64,000 nt of DNA, taken from Phycisphaerae bacterium. GTDB lineage: Bacteria > Planctomycetota > Phycisphaerae > Sedimentisphaerales > Anaerobacaceae. Below the pieces are notes generated by a model, which had not been told where the DNA came from, made no database searches, and saw nothing but the letters and a program-made list of their open reading frames with translations. Below are positions 1 to 9,779 of this stretch, one piece after another. The translations under genes and the position numbers were made by a program. The DNA lies in assembly GCA_012744475.1 (NCBI GenBank), contig JAAYBV010000055.1:62001-126000 (forward strand). Reading direction: 5' to 3'. Within the stretch, counting starts at the first letter, position 1, and every line of letters begins with the position of its first letter.

Positions 1-411
1 GTCTGCAAACACGGCCTTGCCGCCCGGTCGAAGGACTCGCAGAATCTCCGCCTGGGGAAGATCCGGCGCGCCGAGAATCACCGCGGCATCGGCCAGATTG
101 TCGCCCAGATGCAGCCTGGTTTCGCCTGCCGCGACGAACACGCGCGTTCCGAGGCAGCCTGCCTCGTCGATCGTCTTGCGAGCCGACTCAAGATCCTCTG
201 CCTTCGGGACGTGCAGATAGATCAACAGATCGCTCTCTCGGGCAATCGCAACGGCAAGTTCAGATGCCCGGTCGCCAGCAACAACGCAGATTCCATGGGT
301 GGCTCCCGCCGCGTTGATGACCTCGCCCGGAGATACGCCCGCCCAGACAGCGGACGGTATAGCCGACAGAAGGAATACCCCGAACAATCGAATGGTCTTT
401 CCGCGATCCAT
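1..411 (-). CDS. Secreted methyltransferase-fold protein, 3' part beyond left edge
   Basis: Partial gene; only the first 137 codons are inside the window. The protein opens with a basic start and a hydrophobic signal peptide (about residues 1-22, ending SAVWAG). It goes straight into a Rossmann-like domain matching the methyltransferase domains of the two upstream propeller proteins, including the segment CLGTRVFV and the methyltransferase-type motif VLRPGGKAVF near the edge. The SAM loop is replaced by CVVAGDRASEL, so SAM binding looks lost. It starts 67 bases after the stop of the preceding propeller gene, with AAAGGG upstream of the ATG, and probably belongs to the same transcript. By analogy with its neighbours a beta-propeller may follow past the edge; this cannot be seen. 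The export signal and domain type are seen; function is unknown. Confidence 0.75.
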   Translation of the reverse strand, partial: MDRGKTIRLFGVFLLSAIPSAVWAGVSPGEVINAAGATHGICVVAGDRASELAVAIARESDLLIYLHVPKAEDLESARKTIDEAGCLGTRVFVAAGETRLHLGDNLADAAVILGAPDLPQAEILRVLRPGGKAVFAD

Positions 412-478
412 ACGCTGCCCTTTCAAAGGTCACGGGGATTGCGTGGCAGGCGTATCTTACCGCGTTTTGCGCACAGTG

Positions 479-3400
479 TCAAAGAGGCTGCTCGGCAACA
501 ATCTCGATCCCACAGAGGATCGTTTCGCTGCAGGCGTCAGTCGGCGTCAGCGAGATGGTCACGAAGTCAGACGTTTGAATCCCCTTGAACGTCCTGACGA
601 TCCCCACGTTGGGAGACCCGGCCTCGGCGACAATGTCAAAATCCTCCAGCACGGTCTGTCCGTTCAGGGCAACATCGAACCGCCGCTCTCCCGCCTTCTT
701 GTTTTCGGGCTCCATGAAGTGCAGATGAACCGTGTAGCCGGCTGGTGGGCCAAGACCCACTCCGCGTGGCTCACCCTGCGACCCTGACATCCTGACCTGA
801 ACAGATCGCAGGCCCTTCGCCCCCGAGGCTTCGACCCATGAGATATCGCTGCGTCGCAGGCGCGACGAGTGGCGGCGGAACCATGACAGTTCCTCCGGCG
901 CCACAGCCATGTCCAGTTCGGCAGAACTCCCTCCGACAATTGGATACTCCAGCCAGAGCGTTCCATTCTCGGCTCGGCGGTCGCCCGGCGCACCGAGGTT
1001 GATGCCGACGCTCTGAATGGGGGCATCGCTCGGCTCGACTTTGCTGAATGTCCACATTTCCACGTCCGGCATGTGGACCATCGCCAGCGAGGTCTGGTTC
1101 TGGTAGCTGCAAGTGCACGTGCTCGTATAGTCCGGCGCATTGAGAACACCGTTGGCGACGATCAGATTGGATGTGCATCCCGATCGGAACCCGCCGAAAT
1201 TGCCGGTCCCCCCGTCATTGGTGAGGTCGTAATAACCTGCCGCAGCAGAGCGGAACGTCAGGAGGTTCTCGCTGGCAATCGCTGTGTTGCAGCCGTGGTT
1301 TCGCGTGTAACGCCAGGGTATCGGCTCTCCCGTCAGAGGATGCGGATACGTCCGCCGGCGGCCCGTCAGAAGATCGTAGGCGCTCCCCTGAGTCAAGACG
1401 GTGCCCCCGCGCAACATGCAGGGCCCGGAGTAATCCGTCCTCTCGTCCCAGAGAACCTCGCCCGTCCGGGCCCGAAAGGCCGCCATCCGGTCGCCGGGCT
1501 CCCAGAGCATATCGCCGGATTTGCGATAGGCCTGCACCAGAACGCCGAACGGCTCGGAGAAGCTCAGCCAAGTTCCAAAGGCGCTGTCGCGGTTGTCCCA
1601 GACGACCCGGCCCGTGCGAAGGTCCATCGCCAGGAGCCGGCTCGTCTGACCGACCTCGGCGCCCTCGCGCGCATTTCGCTTCACATATGGAGGCACCGTG
1701 TCGAGACAGAAGACCATGCCGCCACCGGCGGCAATCCCGTTATGGATGAACCCATGGTCCGCCTCCACGCTCCACAGGACCTTTCCGTCGTAGCGGTTCA
1801 TCACTATCAGGGTCCTGCTGGCGCTCCAATCGACAAATGGAGCGGCCGCATCGGGTTTCTCGCCGGGAGGCTTGAGCAAAGGCGAATGCCGGACGAAATT
1901 CGCTCCGGCGATGAGATAGTCCTCGCAGACCCCGATGTAGGCCCAGCGTCGCGACCCCTGGTCTTCCCCGGCAGGCAATGAGAACACCTGTTGGGTCCGC
2001 CCGGTGGCCGGGTCCAGGACGTGACAGGCGTCTTCCTGAACGACATAGATCCGGTCGGCCGTGGCGACGAAATTCGTGCCCCTGGCGTTGGCCCCGGGAA
2101 TGTGGCCCTGGCCGTAGCCGAGGTAACGAAAGTCATGCTTGTAAGACGCGTCGTAGTATTCGCCGAAGGTCGACGCTGTGAGCGGCTTCTTCCACAAGAC
2201 CCGGCCCGTGTAGACATCCCGCGCACTGAACGAATCGATCCCCTGGATGAACAGCCTTCCCCCGACGACCTGCTCGGGCGGGCCATGTCCGTGCCTGGGC
2301 AGAACGTCACCGAATCCCGCTTCCTCCCCAAACCACAGTATACCCAGCGGAAGCCGGAGCTGGTCCTTCGAGCAGACGGTGTTGGCGACATCGCCGTACT
2401 GGTGCGTCCAGTCGGCAGAACCCGGCACGGGTCCGGTGCGCTGGATGACAACGGCGCCTTTGGCAGCGTCCACCCTGAAACCTGGAAGCTCCACGTTGGC
2501 AAGCCGGCTGCATATGGCCAGTTGCTGCTCCTTGCCCGCTGCGATCCAAGCCACCCCGCTGTAGGGCCGAAGCAGTTCGCACATCGCGTCAATGCGGCGC
2601 GCATTCCCCTCGATCCCGGCGGCTTTGAGATTCTCCACCACGACCAGTGAAGCGATGTACGGCGGCAGATCGGCGAAATCCACATCGGCCTGCAGAATGG
2701 AGACGCGCGATCCATAGAGGCCCACGCCATCCAGCCTCTTTCGCAACGAGGCCACCTTCTCGGCATCCGGCTCGACGGCGATCACGTGCATCTGCGACTG
2801 ACGCAGGAGTTCCGTGAGCAGGCGGCCGTTGCCAACCCCGAGCCACAGGCAGTACCCCTTCGCATCCACGCCTTGCGCGAGGATCTCCTTGACCCGTCCG
2901 GACTCGCTGCGAGGAGCCGGCCTCAGGCTATGGGCAATGCTCATGCGGCGAACGGGAGACCTTCTTGCGGCGCCGAAGCAATACAAGTGCCCGTCCTGCG
3001 TGATCACGAAGAGCTTCCCATCGCCGGCGACCATGTTCCACACGCGCCCGTGCACCCTGGCTCGCCAGACCGTCCGTGCCGGTTTGTCCCCCTCGGGCGC
3101 CTCAATGGCGGCGATCAGCCCCTCGTCGCTGCTGCCGTACAACCGACTGCCCGCCTTGATATGGATCTGATCGAGGGCCGGCTCGGTCTGCACCTTCCAC
3201 ACCGGTTGGGCGGACAGTCGCGTTTTGGTCTTCTTGTCCTTGGGATCGACCGTCTGTTCCTCCGCCAGCGTAGCGCCCACGATCTCGCCGGTCGCTCCGA
3301 CTCCCGCGACCGCATCGCCATCCATCACATCGGCCGCGATAGGCCCGAGGGCCAGACCATCGGAAAGCCTGTACGCCACGGCGTTATTGAAGTACCAGTC

Positions 3401-4333
3401 CTTCCAGATCGACGCCCCGTAGCCACCGACGTGCTTGCCGTAGCTGCGGTCGGCCAGGGGATAGTACAACAACTCGCCAGTAGCGCAATCGAAGCACGCC
3501 GGGGTGGTTCGGCTCGTCACCAGCAGCTTGTTCCCATCCGACGCCAGGTATCCTTGCGGCGCCACGCCCGCAAACGCGGGGCTGTTGTGCTGCTGCAGAA
3601 TGTAGATCGAGCCGGTGCCGCTGTTCTCCCAAATCACGCGGCCCGTCACGGCATCGAGTGCGTAGATGAACACCCCCATGAACGGCCAGATGCCGGCGGA
3701 GCAGTAGATCCTGCCGTCGCGCAGCACCGGCCCGCCACGTGCCGGCCACGCCGATATGAGCCTGCCATTGCCCAGGACCCTGCGGGTCGATGGCGCCAGG
3801 CGGGATCTCCAGAGCAGCGCGCCATCCCTGGCCGCCAGGCAGTAAAGACAACCGTCGTCGCTGGCGAAGTACACGCGGCCCTGCCATGCGATCGGCGCAA
3901 AACGGATCGGCCCATCGCAGAAGAATTGCCAATTCTGCCTGCCGGTTTCCGTGTCGTAGGCCTCGATCTTGTCACTGACCATCGATGGCACGAAGATCTG
4001 GTCGCCCATGACGACCGGCTCATAGGACCGGTCGAACTGGAGCTTGTACTGCTCCTCGCGCCATGCGGGGGCGGGCTTTGGCAGTCGCCGGATCCATTGA
4101 AGACGCAGATCGACCGGCAACGAGATGGGCGAGGCGCTACTGCGGCTGGCGTCGTACCGCCACATGGGCCAGTCGGCGGCGCTGCGCCGAAGACCGTCCA
4201 CGGGCCATCTCCACCAGTTGGCGAGGATCGACGTAAGAGTCAGACAGACAGCCGCCACGGGGACAAAGACGAGGACATGCCCGGCGACCTTCAGATGCCT
4301 TTTGCGGTCGCCGGTGTCCAGCGGTGCGAGCAT
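479..4333 (-). CDS. Exported double beta-propeller protein with internal methyltransferase-like domain and malectin-like tail
   Basis: A 1,284-residue protein. Residues 15-40 form one hydrophobic segment (anchor or uncleaved signal). A PQQ-type propeller spans about 50-455, starting at DWPMWRYD and showing repeats such as DGCLYCLAARDGALLW. A class I methyltransferase-like domain follows (about 475-635; loop WLGVGNG, the least degraded of the paralogues). A second propeller (640-1120) begins DWTHQYGDVANT. The tail from about 1190 resembles a malectin/carbohydrate-binding sandwich (FDVALNGQTVLEDFDI). A conserved CTCS motif closes propeller two. No PQQ-enzyme residues can be assigned, so a structural or ligand-binding role is more likely than dehydrogenase activity. 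The start overlaps the upstream paralogue by 43 bases, with GGAG placed before the ATG, implying translational coupling. Domain calls are from motif reading only. Confidence 0.85.
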   Translation of the reverse strand: MLAPLDTGDRKRHLKVAGHVLVFVPVAAVCLTLTSILANWWRWPVDGLRRSAADWPMWRYDASRSSASPISLPVDLRLQWIRRLPKPAPAWREEQYKLQFDRSYEPVVMGDQIFVPSMVSDKIEAYDTETGRQNWQFFCDGPIRFAPIAWQGRVYFASDDGCLYCLAARDGALLWRSRLAPSTRRVLGNGRLISAWPARGGPVLRDGRIYCSAGIWPFMGVFIYALDAVTGRVIWENSGTGSIYILQQHNSPAFAGVAPQGYLASDGNKLLVTSRTTPACFDCATGELLYYPLADRSYGKHVGGYGASIWKDWYFNNAVAYRLSDGLALGPIAADVMDGDAVAGVGATGEIVGATLAEEQTVDPKDKKTKTRLSAQPVWKVQTEPALDQIHIKAGSRLYGSSDEGLIAAIEAPEGDKPARTVWRARVHGRVWNMVAGDGKLFVITQDGHLYCFGAARRSPVRRMSIAHSLRPAPRSESGRVKEILAQGVDAKGYCLWLGVGNGRLLTELLRQSQMHVIAVEPDAEKVASLRKRLDGVGLYGSRVSILQADVDFADLPPYIASLVVVENLKAAGIEGNARRIDAMCELLRPYSGVAWIAAGKEQQLAICSRLANVELPGFRVDAAKGAVVIQRTGPVPGSADWTHQYGDVANTVCSKDQLRLPLGILWFGEEAGFGDVLPRHGHGPPEQVVGGRLFIQGIDSFSARDVYTGRVLWKKPLTASTFGEYYDASYKHDFRYLGYGQGHIPGANARGTNFVATADRIYVVQEDACHVLDPATGRTQQVFSLPAGEDQGSRRWAYIGVCEDYLIAGANFVRHSPLLKPPGEKPDAAAPFVDWSASRTLIVMNRYDGKVLWSVEADHGFIHNGIAAGGGMVFCLDTVPPYVKRNAREGAEVGQTSRLLAMDLRTGRVVWDNRDSAFGTWLSFSEPFGVLVQAYRKSGDMLWEPGDRMAAFRARTGEVLWDERTDYSGPCMLRGGTVLTQGSAYDLLTGRRRTYPHPLTGEPIPWRYTRNHGCNTAIASENLLTFRSAAAGYYDLTNDGGTGNFGGFRSGCTSNLIVANGVLNAPDYTSTCTCSYQNQTSLAMVHMPDVEMWTFSKVEPSDAPIQSVGINLGAPGDRRAENGTLWLEYPIVGGSSAELDMAVAPEELSWFRRHSSRLRRSDISWVEASGAKGLRSVQVRMSGSQGEPRGVGLGPPAGYTVHLHFMEPENKKAGERRFDVALNGQTVLEDFDIVAEAGSPNVGIVRTFKGIQTSDFVTISLTPTDACSETILCGIEIVAEQPL

Positions 4334-7300
4334 ACAATCTCCACGAAGTTGATTACGGGCGCCTCCGACTCGCCGGACGTCCTGGTCCTGGGGACCAGTT
4401 CCAGGACGAGCGTGTCATCGACGGCAATGTCCGGGAAGTCCCGGATGACGGCTCTATCGACGCCGCCGGCAAGCTGGGCGATGTCGAAGGTTTCACAAAC
4501 AGTCCGACCCTGGAGTTTGATCCCGAATACCCGCTGACCGGGTCTGTCGCCCTCGCGGGCCCGGAATCCGAGGCGGACCGTGTACAGGGTCGGGACATGG
4601 CCTGCCTGGCCATCGAGCAACGGGATCTCGCACCGGCGCAACCCCAGACACCCGGAAGTGAAGAGCCAGGGTTTCTCCGTCCCTTCGACGGTGATCCCTC
4701 TGAAGTCCTGACAGAAATACCCCATCTCCTCGAGGATTTCCTCCTTCAGATCGAACTTGATGCCGTAGTTGACGAAATGGTTCTGGGTATATACGGTCCG
4801 GGGGTTGGGGTAAGCCAGCCACAACGTGCCGTCGTCATCCTTCATATCCGCCGGCGCGCCGAAGTTGATGGCGAGGTGTTTGACGGGCCGTTCATACGTG
4901 CCCGGCACGACCTGGCCCTTCGTGTCCAGTTCGGTATGGTTGATGAACACGGTCCAGGGCTGAGCCCTTTGCGGCTTATTCACCAGGGCAAACGAACCAC
5001 GAAGCGGGAAGGAGCACGTGCAGCCCACGCTCGCTTCCGGAACCAGCACCAGACCGTTGGCCGGGATCATGTTGATCCAGCACCCGGGGCGAATGCCGCC
5101 GAAGATGGCGACGCCGGCGTCGCGCGCCAGATCGTAGATCGCCGTGCTCGACGAACGGTAGAACAGGGCGCTCGCCGAGGCGCTGGTGATCGCGCAGGTA
5201 TGTCCCGGACGGAGGAACTCCCACGGCACTTCCTTCTCCGAGATCGGATCGATACGCGACAGGATCTGGCCCGTGCGCAGATCGCACATCCTCGGCTCGA
5301 TGACAATCCGCTCGCCGATGATCACGGGCCGCGTGCGATAGTTGACCGGACGCGACCACAGGATCGCGCCGCTCGATGCCGACATGGCCACGATCCGGCG
5401 GTAGGTGAGCTGGCTCTCTCTGAATCGGTAGGCGTCGTGATTGCCGACGCAGCCGAAGAACAGCAGGACATCGTCCTGGCAGGCCGAGCCCATGGCGTCG
5501 CCGCAGCAACCGGTGAAGTCTACGGCTCGTTCCCACAGCTTCTTGCCGCTCTGGGCGTCCAGGGCCACCACGAGCCTCGTATCCGACGACTTATAGCCCT
5601 CGGTCCTCTTCATTTCCTCCGTCTGTTCGTACACTCCCTGCCGTATCAGCGTTCGCCGCTCATCAAGGGCTTGTTCTGCCAGCGCATCGGTGACAACGCT
5701 CTCGGCGAAGAAGACCTTTCCACCTGCGATGGAAAGGGTCAGATTCGCGATCCGCCTGCCCGAATAGGTCCAACGCACCGCTCCGGTGTTCGGGTCGAGG
5801 GCAAAAACCATGTCGCCCGTCATCATCCGGTCGGTCACCGAGCCCTTGGCCGGGCTGTAGTTCTCCCAGGCCGGGTAATTGGCCATGGGAAACCATTTGG
5901 CGTTCGACCTGATGTATGCCCGGAGCGTGTCGTCATCGGGATCGGCAAACTTAGCCCTGAGTTCCGTGGCATACGGCTGCTTCAAGGGCTCGGCCCGGAT
6001 GCCAAACAAGGTGCTCTGATCCGTCGAGACGCAGCCCCAGCGGTAGCTTCCGCTGCTCCCTCCCGGCAGGTCATACACCCGAACAGTCTCGCCGGTGGCC
6101 GGAGCGAGACCGACGCACCGATCATAGGCCGCCACATACAGGGCGTCCTTCGTCAGGGCCAGGTTGCCCCCGTCGACGTCGACCCGCGCCCGCACCGCAC
6201 CCGGAATCCGGCGTTCCCATAGAGGCGTCCCGTTGTAGGCGTCCAGGGCCAGGATCCGTTCCTCTCCCTGGATGAACAGACGGCCATCCATCGCGACAGG
6301 ACTCTGGGCCTTTGCGTGTCTCTCCACCATCGCCAGCGGACCCGGCTCGCCGAACCAGAGCACGCCAAGGGGCCCCTTGGCCATCCTGTCAGGAGAACAG
6401 GCCGTGTTCTGCGGATTGCCGTACTGCTGAGTCCATCCCGCGGTCCCTTCGAGTGACGGACGTGTGAACGTGCGCCACTGGAGACCGCCATTGCCGTCAG
6501 GCGTGGCCCCAACGGCGGTTCCTCCACCAGGCCTCAGGACGCGCTCCACTTGTTCCCGCGTCACCTCCGCCGTGCCGGTGGTCAACAGGCCGTCGGAGAC
6601 AACCAGATTGGCGAAGTAGGGGGGCAGGGAATCGATGTCCCACGGCTCCACGACCACCCGCGTGCCAAGCAGCCCGACCGACAGCAGTCTCTGGCGGGCG
6701 ATGCGCAGTTTGGCTGGATCCTCTTCGAGGCCGACGATCTGAAGATCGGTGATCCGGCTCAACTCATAGGCAAGCTGACCCGTGTTGGCGTCCAGAATGA
6801 GACAGTAACCTTTCGCCGTGTTGCTCCGGTCCACGATCTGGCGAGCAACCTCGCGGTACAGGTCGCCCTGCGGGTGATCGCGAAAGGCATTCGGATCGTG
6901 CGCACCACGTGTCCCTTCCGACGCGGTGCGTCTGGTGGCTGCGAAACAGTGTATCCTGCCCTCCTCCGTACTGACAATCAGAGAGCCGCTGCCGGCGGCC
7001 AGACTCACGGCGTTTCCGGCCAGGTTCGACTGCCAAACTCTCCGGCCGGTCTGGACGTCCACGCCCAAGACCTGGTTCAAGCCGCCGACAAAAAGCGTTT
7101 CGCCCGCCAGGATCAGAGAACGGCACTGCGGAACGGGCAGATACCATGTGTGGCAGGAATCGCGAAGCTGCCGCTCCGCCGCCAGGCGCCCGGCCGTGAG
7201 GCGGCCGATCTCATCGATCCTGTCGTGGATTCGGGTCTGTTGCTCAGCCCCCGCCTTCTGGACATCTTCTCGCAGCTTGGCAAGCTCTTGTCCCAGCGCT

Positions 7301-8406
7301 TCACGCGCCTCCGTGGAGGCAGCGACCTTCTGCCGCGCTTCGGCGTGCGCGTCGCGGTCGATGGCGTACAAACCGGCGGGCGTCAGAACGTACGCGAAGT
7401 TGCCCCGGACCACCATATCCAGTCCGGGGAACCAGGCGAACACGTCTCCTTTGCTCTGGCCGGTCTTTGAATCGTATGCGACCTTGTGAGGCGTCCCGGA
7501 TCGGTCTACCCCGGCAATGAGTTCATCACCGGCCAGCAGAGACCAGGTTCCGCCCTGCTTGCCCCCGGGAAAGGCCCAGAACAGAAACTGGCCGCTCCGT
7601 CGACTGAAGGCGGCGGGCATCGCGCGGCCTGCAGGAACGTATAGAGTCTCGTCGGAAGCCAGCAGATACCCGTGGGGAGATATGCCGCCGTAGCTCAGCT
7701 CGTGGGCGCGATCACCAATCGTGTCGTTCTTCCACACAAACGAACCGTCAGCGGCATTGAGGGCGCAGATGTAGATCCCCTCGTAGGGAAATACTCCGGC
7801 GCCGCAGTAGACCACACCCCGGTCTACCAGCACGCTCGTGCGGATCGGCCAGAGGGAGATCATCCGCCCGTTGCCAAGGACTTTCTCGTCGCTCGGACCC
7901 GGCCGCTGCCGCCAGATCAGCGATCCATCGACCGCACTGAGGCAATAGACATAGCCGTCGTCCGACCCGGCGTAGACACGACCCTCGTGAACGGCCGGGG
8001 CGAAACGGACCGGGCCTTCGGTGAAGTAGCTCCAGCACACCGCCCCCGAAGCGACATCAATCGCGCAGAGTTCATCCGTCACGGAGGACCCGAAGAACGC
8101 GCGACCATCGGCCATCGCCACGTGAAAGGCGCTGTCCGCGTGCATGCGGGGCATTTCCTCCGACGGTGCGGGCCAGGCAGGTTTGGGTGGATGCGCGGGG
8201 GTGTAGGTCCACTGAAGCGAGAGCTCGGCCGGCAGGCTCTCGGCGCCCACTCCGCTGCGAGCGGCGTCACACCGGTATGTCGGCCAGTCGGCCGCTGCGG
8301 CCACGCCTCCCATACCATGCGTGAATGCACAGCAAAGGGCTGTTGCAGCAAAACACAGGAAATCTGTCCTGAATCGAAACCGGATGACTGGAAGCTGTCG
8401 GCTCAT
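4291..8406 (-). CDS. Secreted double beta-propeller protein with degenerate methyltransferase-like domain
   Basis: A 1,371-residue paralogue of the downstream gene. The ATG at 8406 is chosen over a longer frame because GGGGAGG precedes it and a signal peptide follows (cleavage near VAAAA-D). Propeller one begins DWPTYRCD at residue 40 and is interrupted at about 350-415 by a charged helical hairpin. The methyltransferase-like domain (about 505-655) has ILDANTG where a SAM-binding loop would carry glycines, so it is probably not catalytic. Propeller two begins WTQQYGNPQNT near 658. Conserved cysteines include a GCC triplet in DFTGCCGDAMG and the CTCS motif. A malectin-like domain ends the protein (about 1275-1371). 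It is the first gene of a minus-strand series of three. Function is unknown; an extracytoplasmic scaffold or polysaccharide-binding role is inferred from the domains. Confidence 0.85.
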   Translation of the reverse strand: MSRQLPVIRFRFRTDFLCFAATALCCAFTHGMGGVAAAADWPTYRCDAARSGVGAESLPAELSLQWTYTPAHPPKPAWPAPSEEMPRMHADSAFHVAMADGRAFFGSSVTDELCAIDVASGAVCWSYFTEGPVRFAPAVHEGRVYAGSDDGYVYCLSAVDGSLIWRQRPGPSDEKVLGNGRMISLWPIRTSVLVDRGVVYCGAGVFPYEGIYICALNAADGSFVWKNDTIGDRAHELSYGGISPHGYLLASDETLYVPAGRAMPAAFSRRSGQFLFWAFPGGKQGGTWSLLAGDELIAGVDRSGTPHKVAYDSKTGQSKGDVFAWFPGLDMVVRGNFAYVLTPAGLYAIDRDAHAEARQKVAASTEAREALGQELAKLREDVQKAGAEQQTRIHDRIDEIGRLTAGRLAAERQLRDSCHTWYLPVPQCRSLILAGETLFVGGLNQVLGVDVQTGRRVWQSNLAGNAVSLAAGSGSLIVSTEEGRIHCFAATRRTASEGTRGAHDPNAFRDHPQGDLYREVARQIVDRSNTAKGYCLILDANTGQLAYELSRITDLQIVGLEEDPAKLRIARQRLLSVGLLGTRVVVEPWDIDSLPPYFANLVVSDGLLTTGTAEVTREQVERVLRPGGGTAVGATPDGNGGLQWRTFTRPSLEGTAGWTQQYGNPQNTACSPDRMAKGPLGVLWFGEPGPLAMVERHAKAQSPVAMDGRLFIQGEERILALDAYNGTPLWERRIPGAVRARVDVDGGNLALTKDALYVAAYDRCVGLAPATGETVRVYDLPGGSSGSYRWGCVSTDQSTLFGIRAEPLKQPYATELRAKFADPDDDTLRAYIRSNAKWFPMANYPAWENYSPAKGSVTDRMMTGDMVFALDPNTGAVRWTYSGRRIANLTLSIAGGKVFFAESVVTDALAEQALDERRTLIRQGVYEQTEEMKRTEGYKSSDTRLVVALDAQSGKKLWERAVDFTGCCGDAMGSACQDDVLLFFGCVGNHDAYRFRESQLTYRRIVAMSASSGAILWSRPVNYRTRPVIIGERIVIEPRMCDLRTGQILSRIDPISEKEVPWEFLRPGHTCAITSASASALFYRSSSTAIYDLARDAGVAIFGGIRPGCWINMIPANGLVLVPEASVGCTCSFPLRGSFALVNKPQRAQPWTVFINHTELDTKGQVVPGTYERPVKHLAINFGAPADMKDDDGTLWLAYPNPRTVYTQNHFVNYGIKFDLKEEILEEMGYFCQDFRGITVEGTEKPWLFTSGCLGLRRCEIPLLDGQAGHVPTLYTVRLGFRAREGDRPGQRVFGIKLQGRTVCETFDIAQLAGGVDRAVIRDFPDIAVDDTLVLELVPRTRTSGESEAPVINFVEIVCSHRWTPATAKGI

Positions 8407-8649
8407 GTGGTTTGCCTCCCCTGCAGGGGTTGAGGTCAGATCGGACAAACGCTGGATGTTCCGGTGTCTCTTACTCATCGCCAGACAATGGCACAGCCTT
8501 CTGCCCACACAGAGTATCAGACTTTGGCCCCAGACACAATGAACAGATTAGCCCGGAAACGAAGAGGGCTCCGGCACAAAGAGTCTCGCAGGATGGGCTT
8601 GAGCCCATGCGGCCGATACGGCACAGACCGATCCGGCAGGGGCGAATAA

Positions 8650-9429
8650 TTATCCGCCCCTACTCTTGCGAAACTCCACCCAGACGCCGTAGTTCACACC
8701 GGCCTCGTTGTCCAGCCTCGGCCGGATGACGCGATAGTCCTTTATCCTCAGCGATTTCATGATGGCATGCAGTTCCTGAGCCGTCGCCGCAACATCGTAC
8801 TGCGGCCCCTCGCCTCGTCCCCCGCGCACCGCCTGGGCCACCTCGAGCGGCAGATTCGCCGAGAGACCCCGCCCGATATAAGCCACACCGCCGGGTTTGA
8901 GAACCCGTCGAATCTCTCCAAACGCTGCGACCTTGTCGCCCCACAACCAGAATGAGCCTCGCGAGACGATCACGTCCGCATAGTCATCTCGAAACGGCAG
9001 GGCTTGGGCATCGGCTTGGATGGCGCTGACACGGCCGCCACAGCCATGTTCCTCTGCTCGTTGCAGGAAAAAGGGGAAGAAGTGTGGATTGATATCGGCA
9101 TTGATCCAGTGCATCTCCGTCCGTTTGCACAATTCAATGACCAGCGTCCCCGGCCCACTGCCCAGATCAATCCCAATCCCGGTCTTGCCGCCAAGGTCCA
9201 GGTCGTCCACGAGTTGCTCTGCCAGAGGACCATACACCGGCGCCAGCCGCCCCTCGCTCGACCGGATCATCCGAAGGGCATCCTCTCGGGAGTACTCTTT
9301 CGGGGCTTCTGCCACCCGGCCATCGTTCGAGACGCGAGGACCGGCCCCCCCGCATCCGACGAGCAACGTCAACGCCGCCAGCACGATGCAAAACCGGCCT
9401 GCGCCCGGACCCTGAGGAGCCTTTGTCAT
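8650..9429 (-). CDS. Lipoprotein with intact SAM-dependent methyltransferase domain
   Basis: A 259-residue protein. The N-terminus is a lipoprotein signal: a hydrophobic run ending LLVGC, so the mature protein should be lipid-anchored outside the cytoplasm. The rest is a Methyltransf_11/UbiE-like domain: motif I IDLGSGPGTL, an acidic motif NADINP, FRDDYADVIVSRGS, and VLKPGGVAYI. Unlike the propeller-fused relatives, all class I landmarks are present. This is odd, because SAM is not known to be available in the periplasm. Either the lipobox is misread (for example a true start further in), or the domain binds another ligand. The start is weakly supported: GGATGG lies about ten bases upstream of the ATG. 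It lies upstream of the propeller genes on the same strand and diverges from the pseudopilin at 9780. Confidence 0.8.
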   Translation of the reverse strand: MTKAPQGPGAGRFCIVLAALTLLVGCGGAGPRVSNDGRVAEAPKEYSREDALRMIRSSEGRLAPVYGPLAEQLVDDLDLGGKTGIGIDLGSGPGTLVIELCKRTEMHWINADINPHFFPFFLQRAEEHGCGGRVSAIQADAQALPFRDDYADVIVSRGSFWLWGDKVAAFGEIRRVLKPGGVAYIGRGLSANLPLEVAQAVRGGRGEGPQYDVAATAQELHAIMKSLRIKDYRVIRPRLDNEAGVNYGVWVEFRKSRGG

Positions 9430-9779
9430 GATCGGTATCCATCCAATCGCACTGAGTCGGGTATGCTTCCACGCATCGCCTGGACCTCTGGGCGGGGTAG
9501 CCAACACAACTCCGCCGGAGAACCCGGGAGCGTACGATCCCCGGCGCCGGAATCAGGCGCCGGACTCGATCCGCATTGTACGCCGGCTTCGGGAACCTGT
9601 CCACATTCACGGCAGATCGGAACATTCCAGTGTGAAACGAGCCCAAACGGATGAACCGAGGTCTTGACGCCGGAGGCAGTAATCTGGCACCATAAGAGTA
9701 GCGCTGTACGGGAAGACAATCCGGCAAACGAAATGAGGAACCCCGAACGGTGCGGCAATAGCCATGAGAGGGCCGAGCA
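9430..9779. other. Divergent intergenic region without a visible gene
   Basis: This 350-base gap separates two divergent transcription units, the lipoprotein methyltransferase (minus) and the pseudopilin (plus). No frame in it reads like a protein family. A TTGACG is present at 9664-9669, but the only A/T-rich hexamer after it (CATAAG, 9691) is 21 bases away, so no promoter is called. AGAGGG about eleven bases before 9780 is the probable ribosome site of the pseudopilin. Confidence 0.5.

Noticed and set aside
2786-6222. Two long plus-strand frames (583 and 632 codons) across the propeller genes
   Set aside because: Antisense to paralogous proteins with conserved repeats; no start signals or recognised domains.
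9664-9696. TTGACG/CATAAG as promoter of the pseudopilin operon
   Set aside because: Spacing of 21 bases is too long and the -10 is weak.
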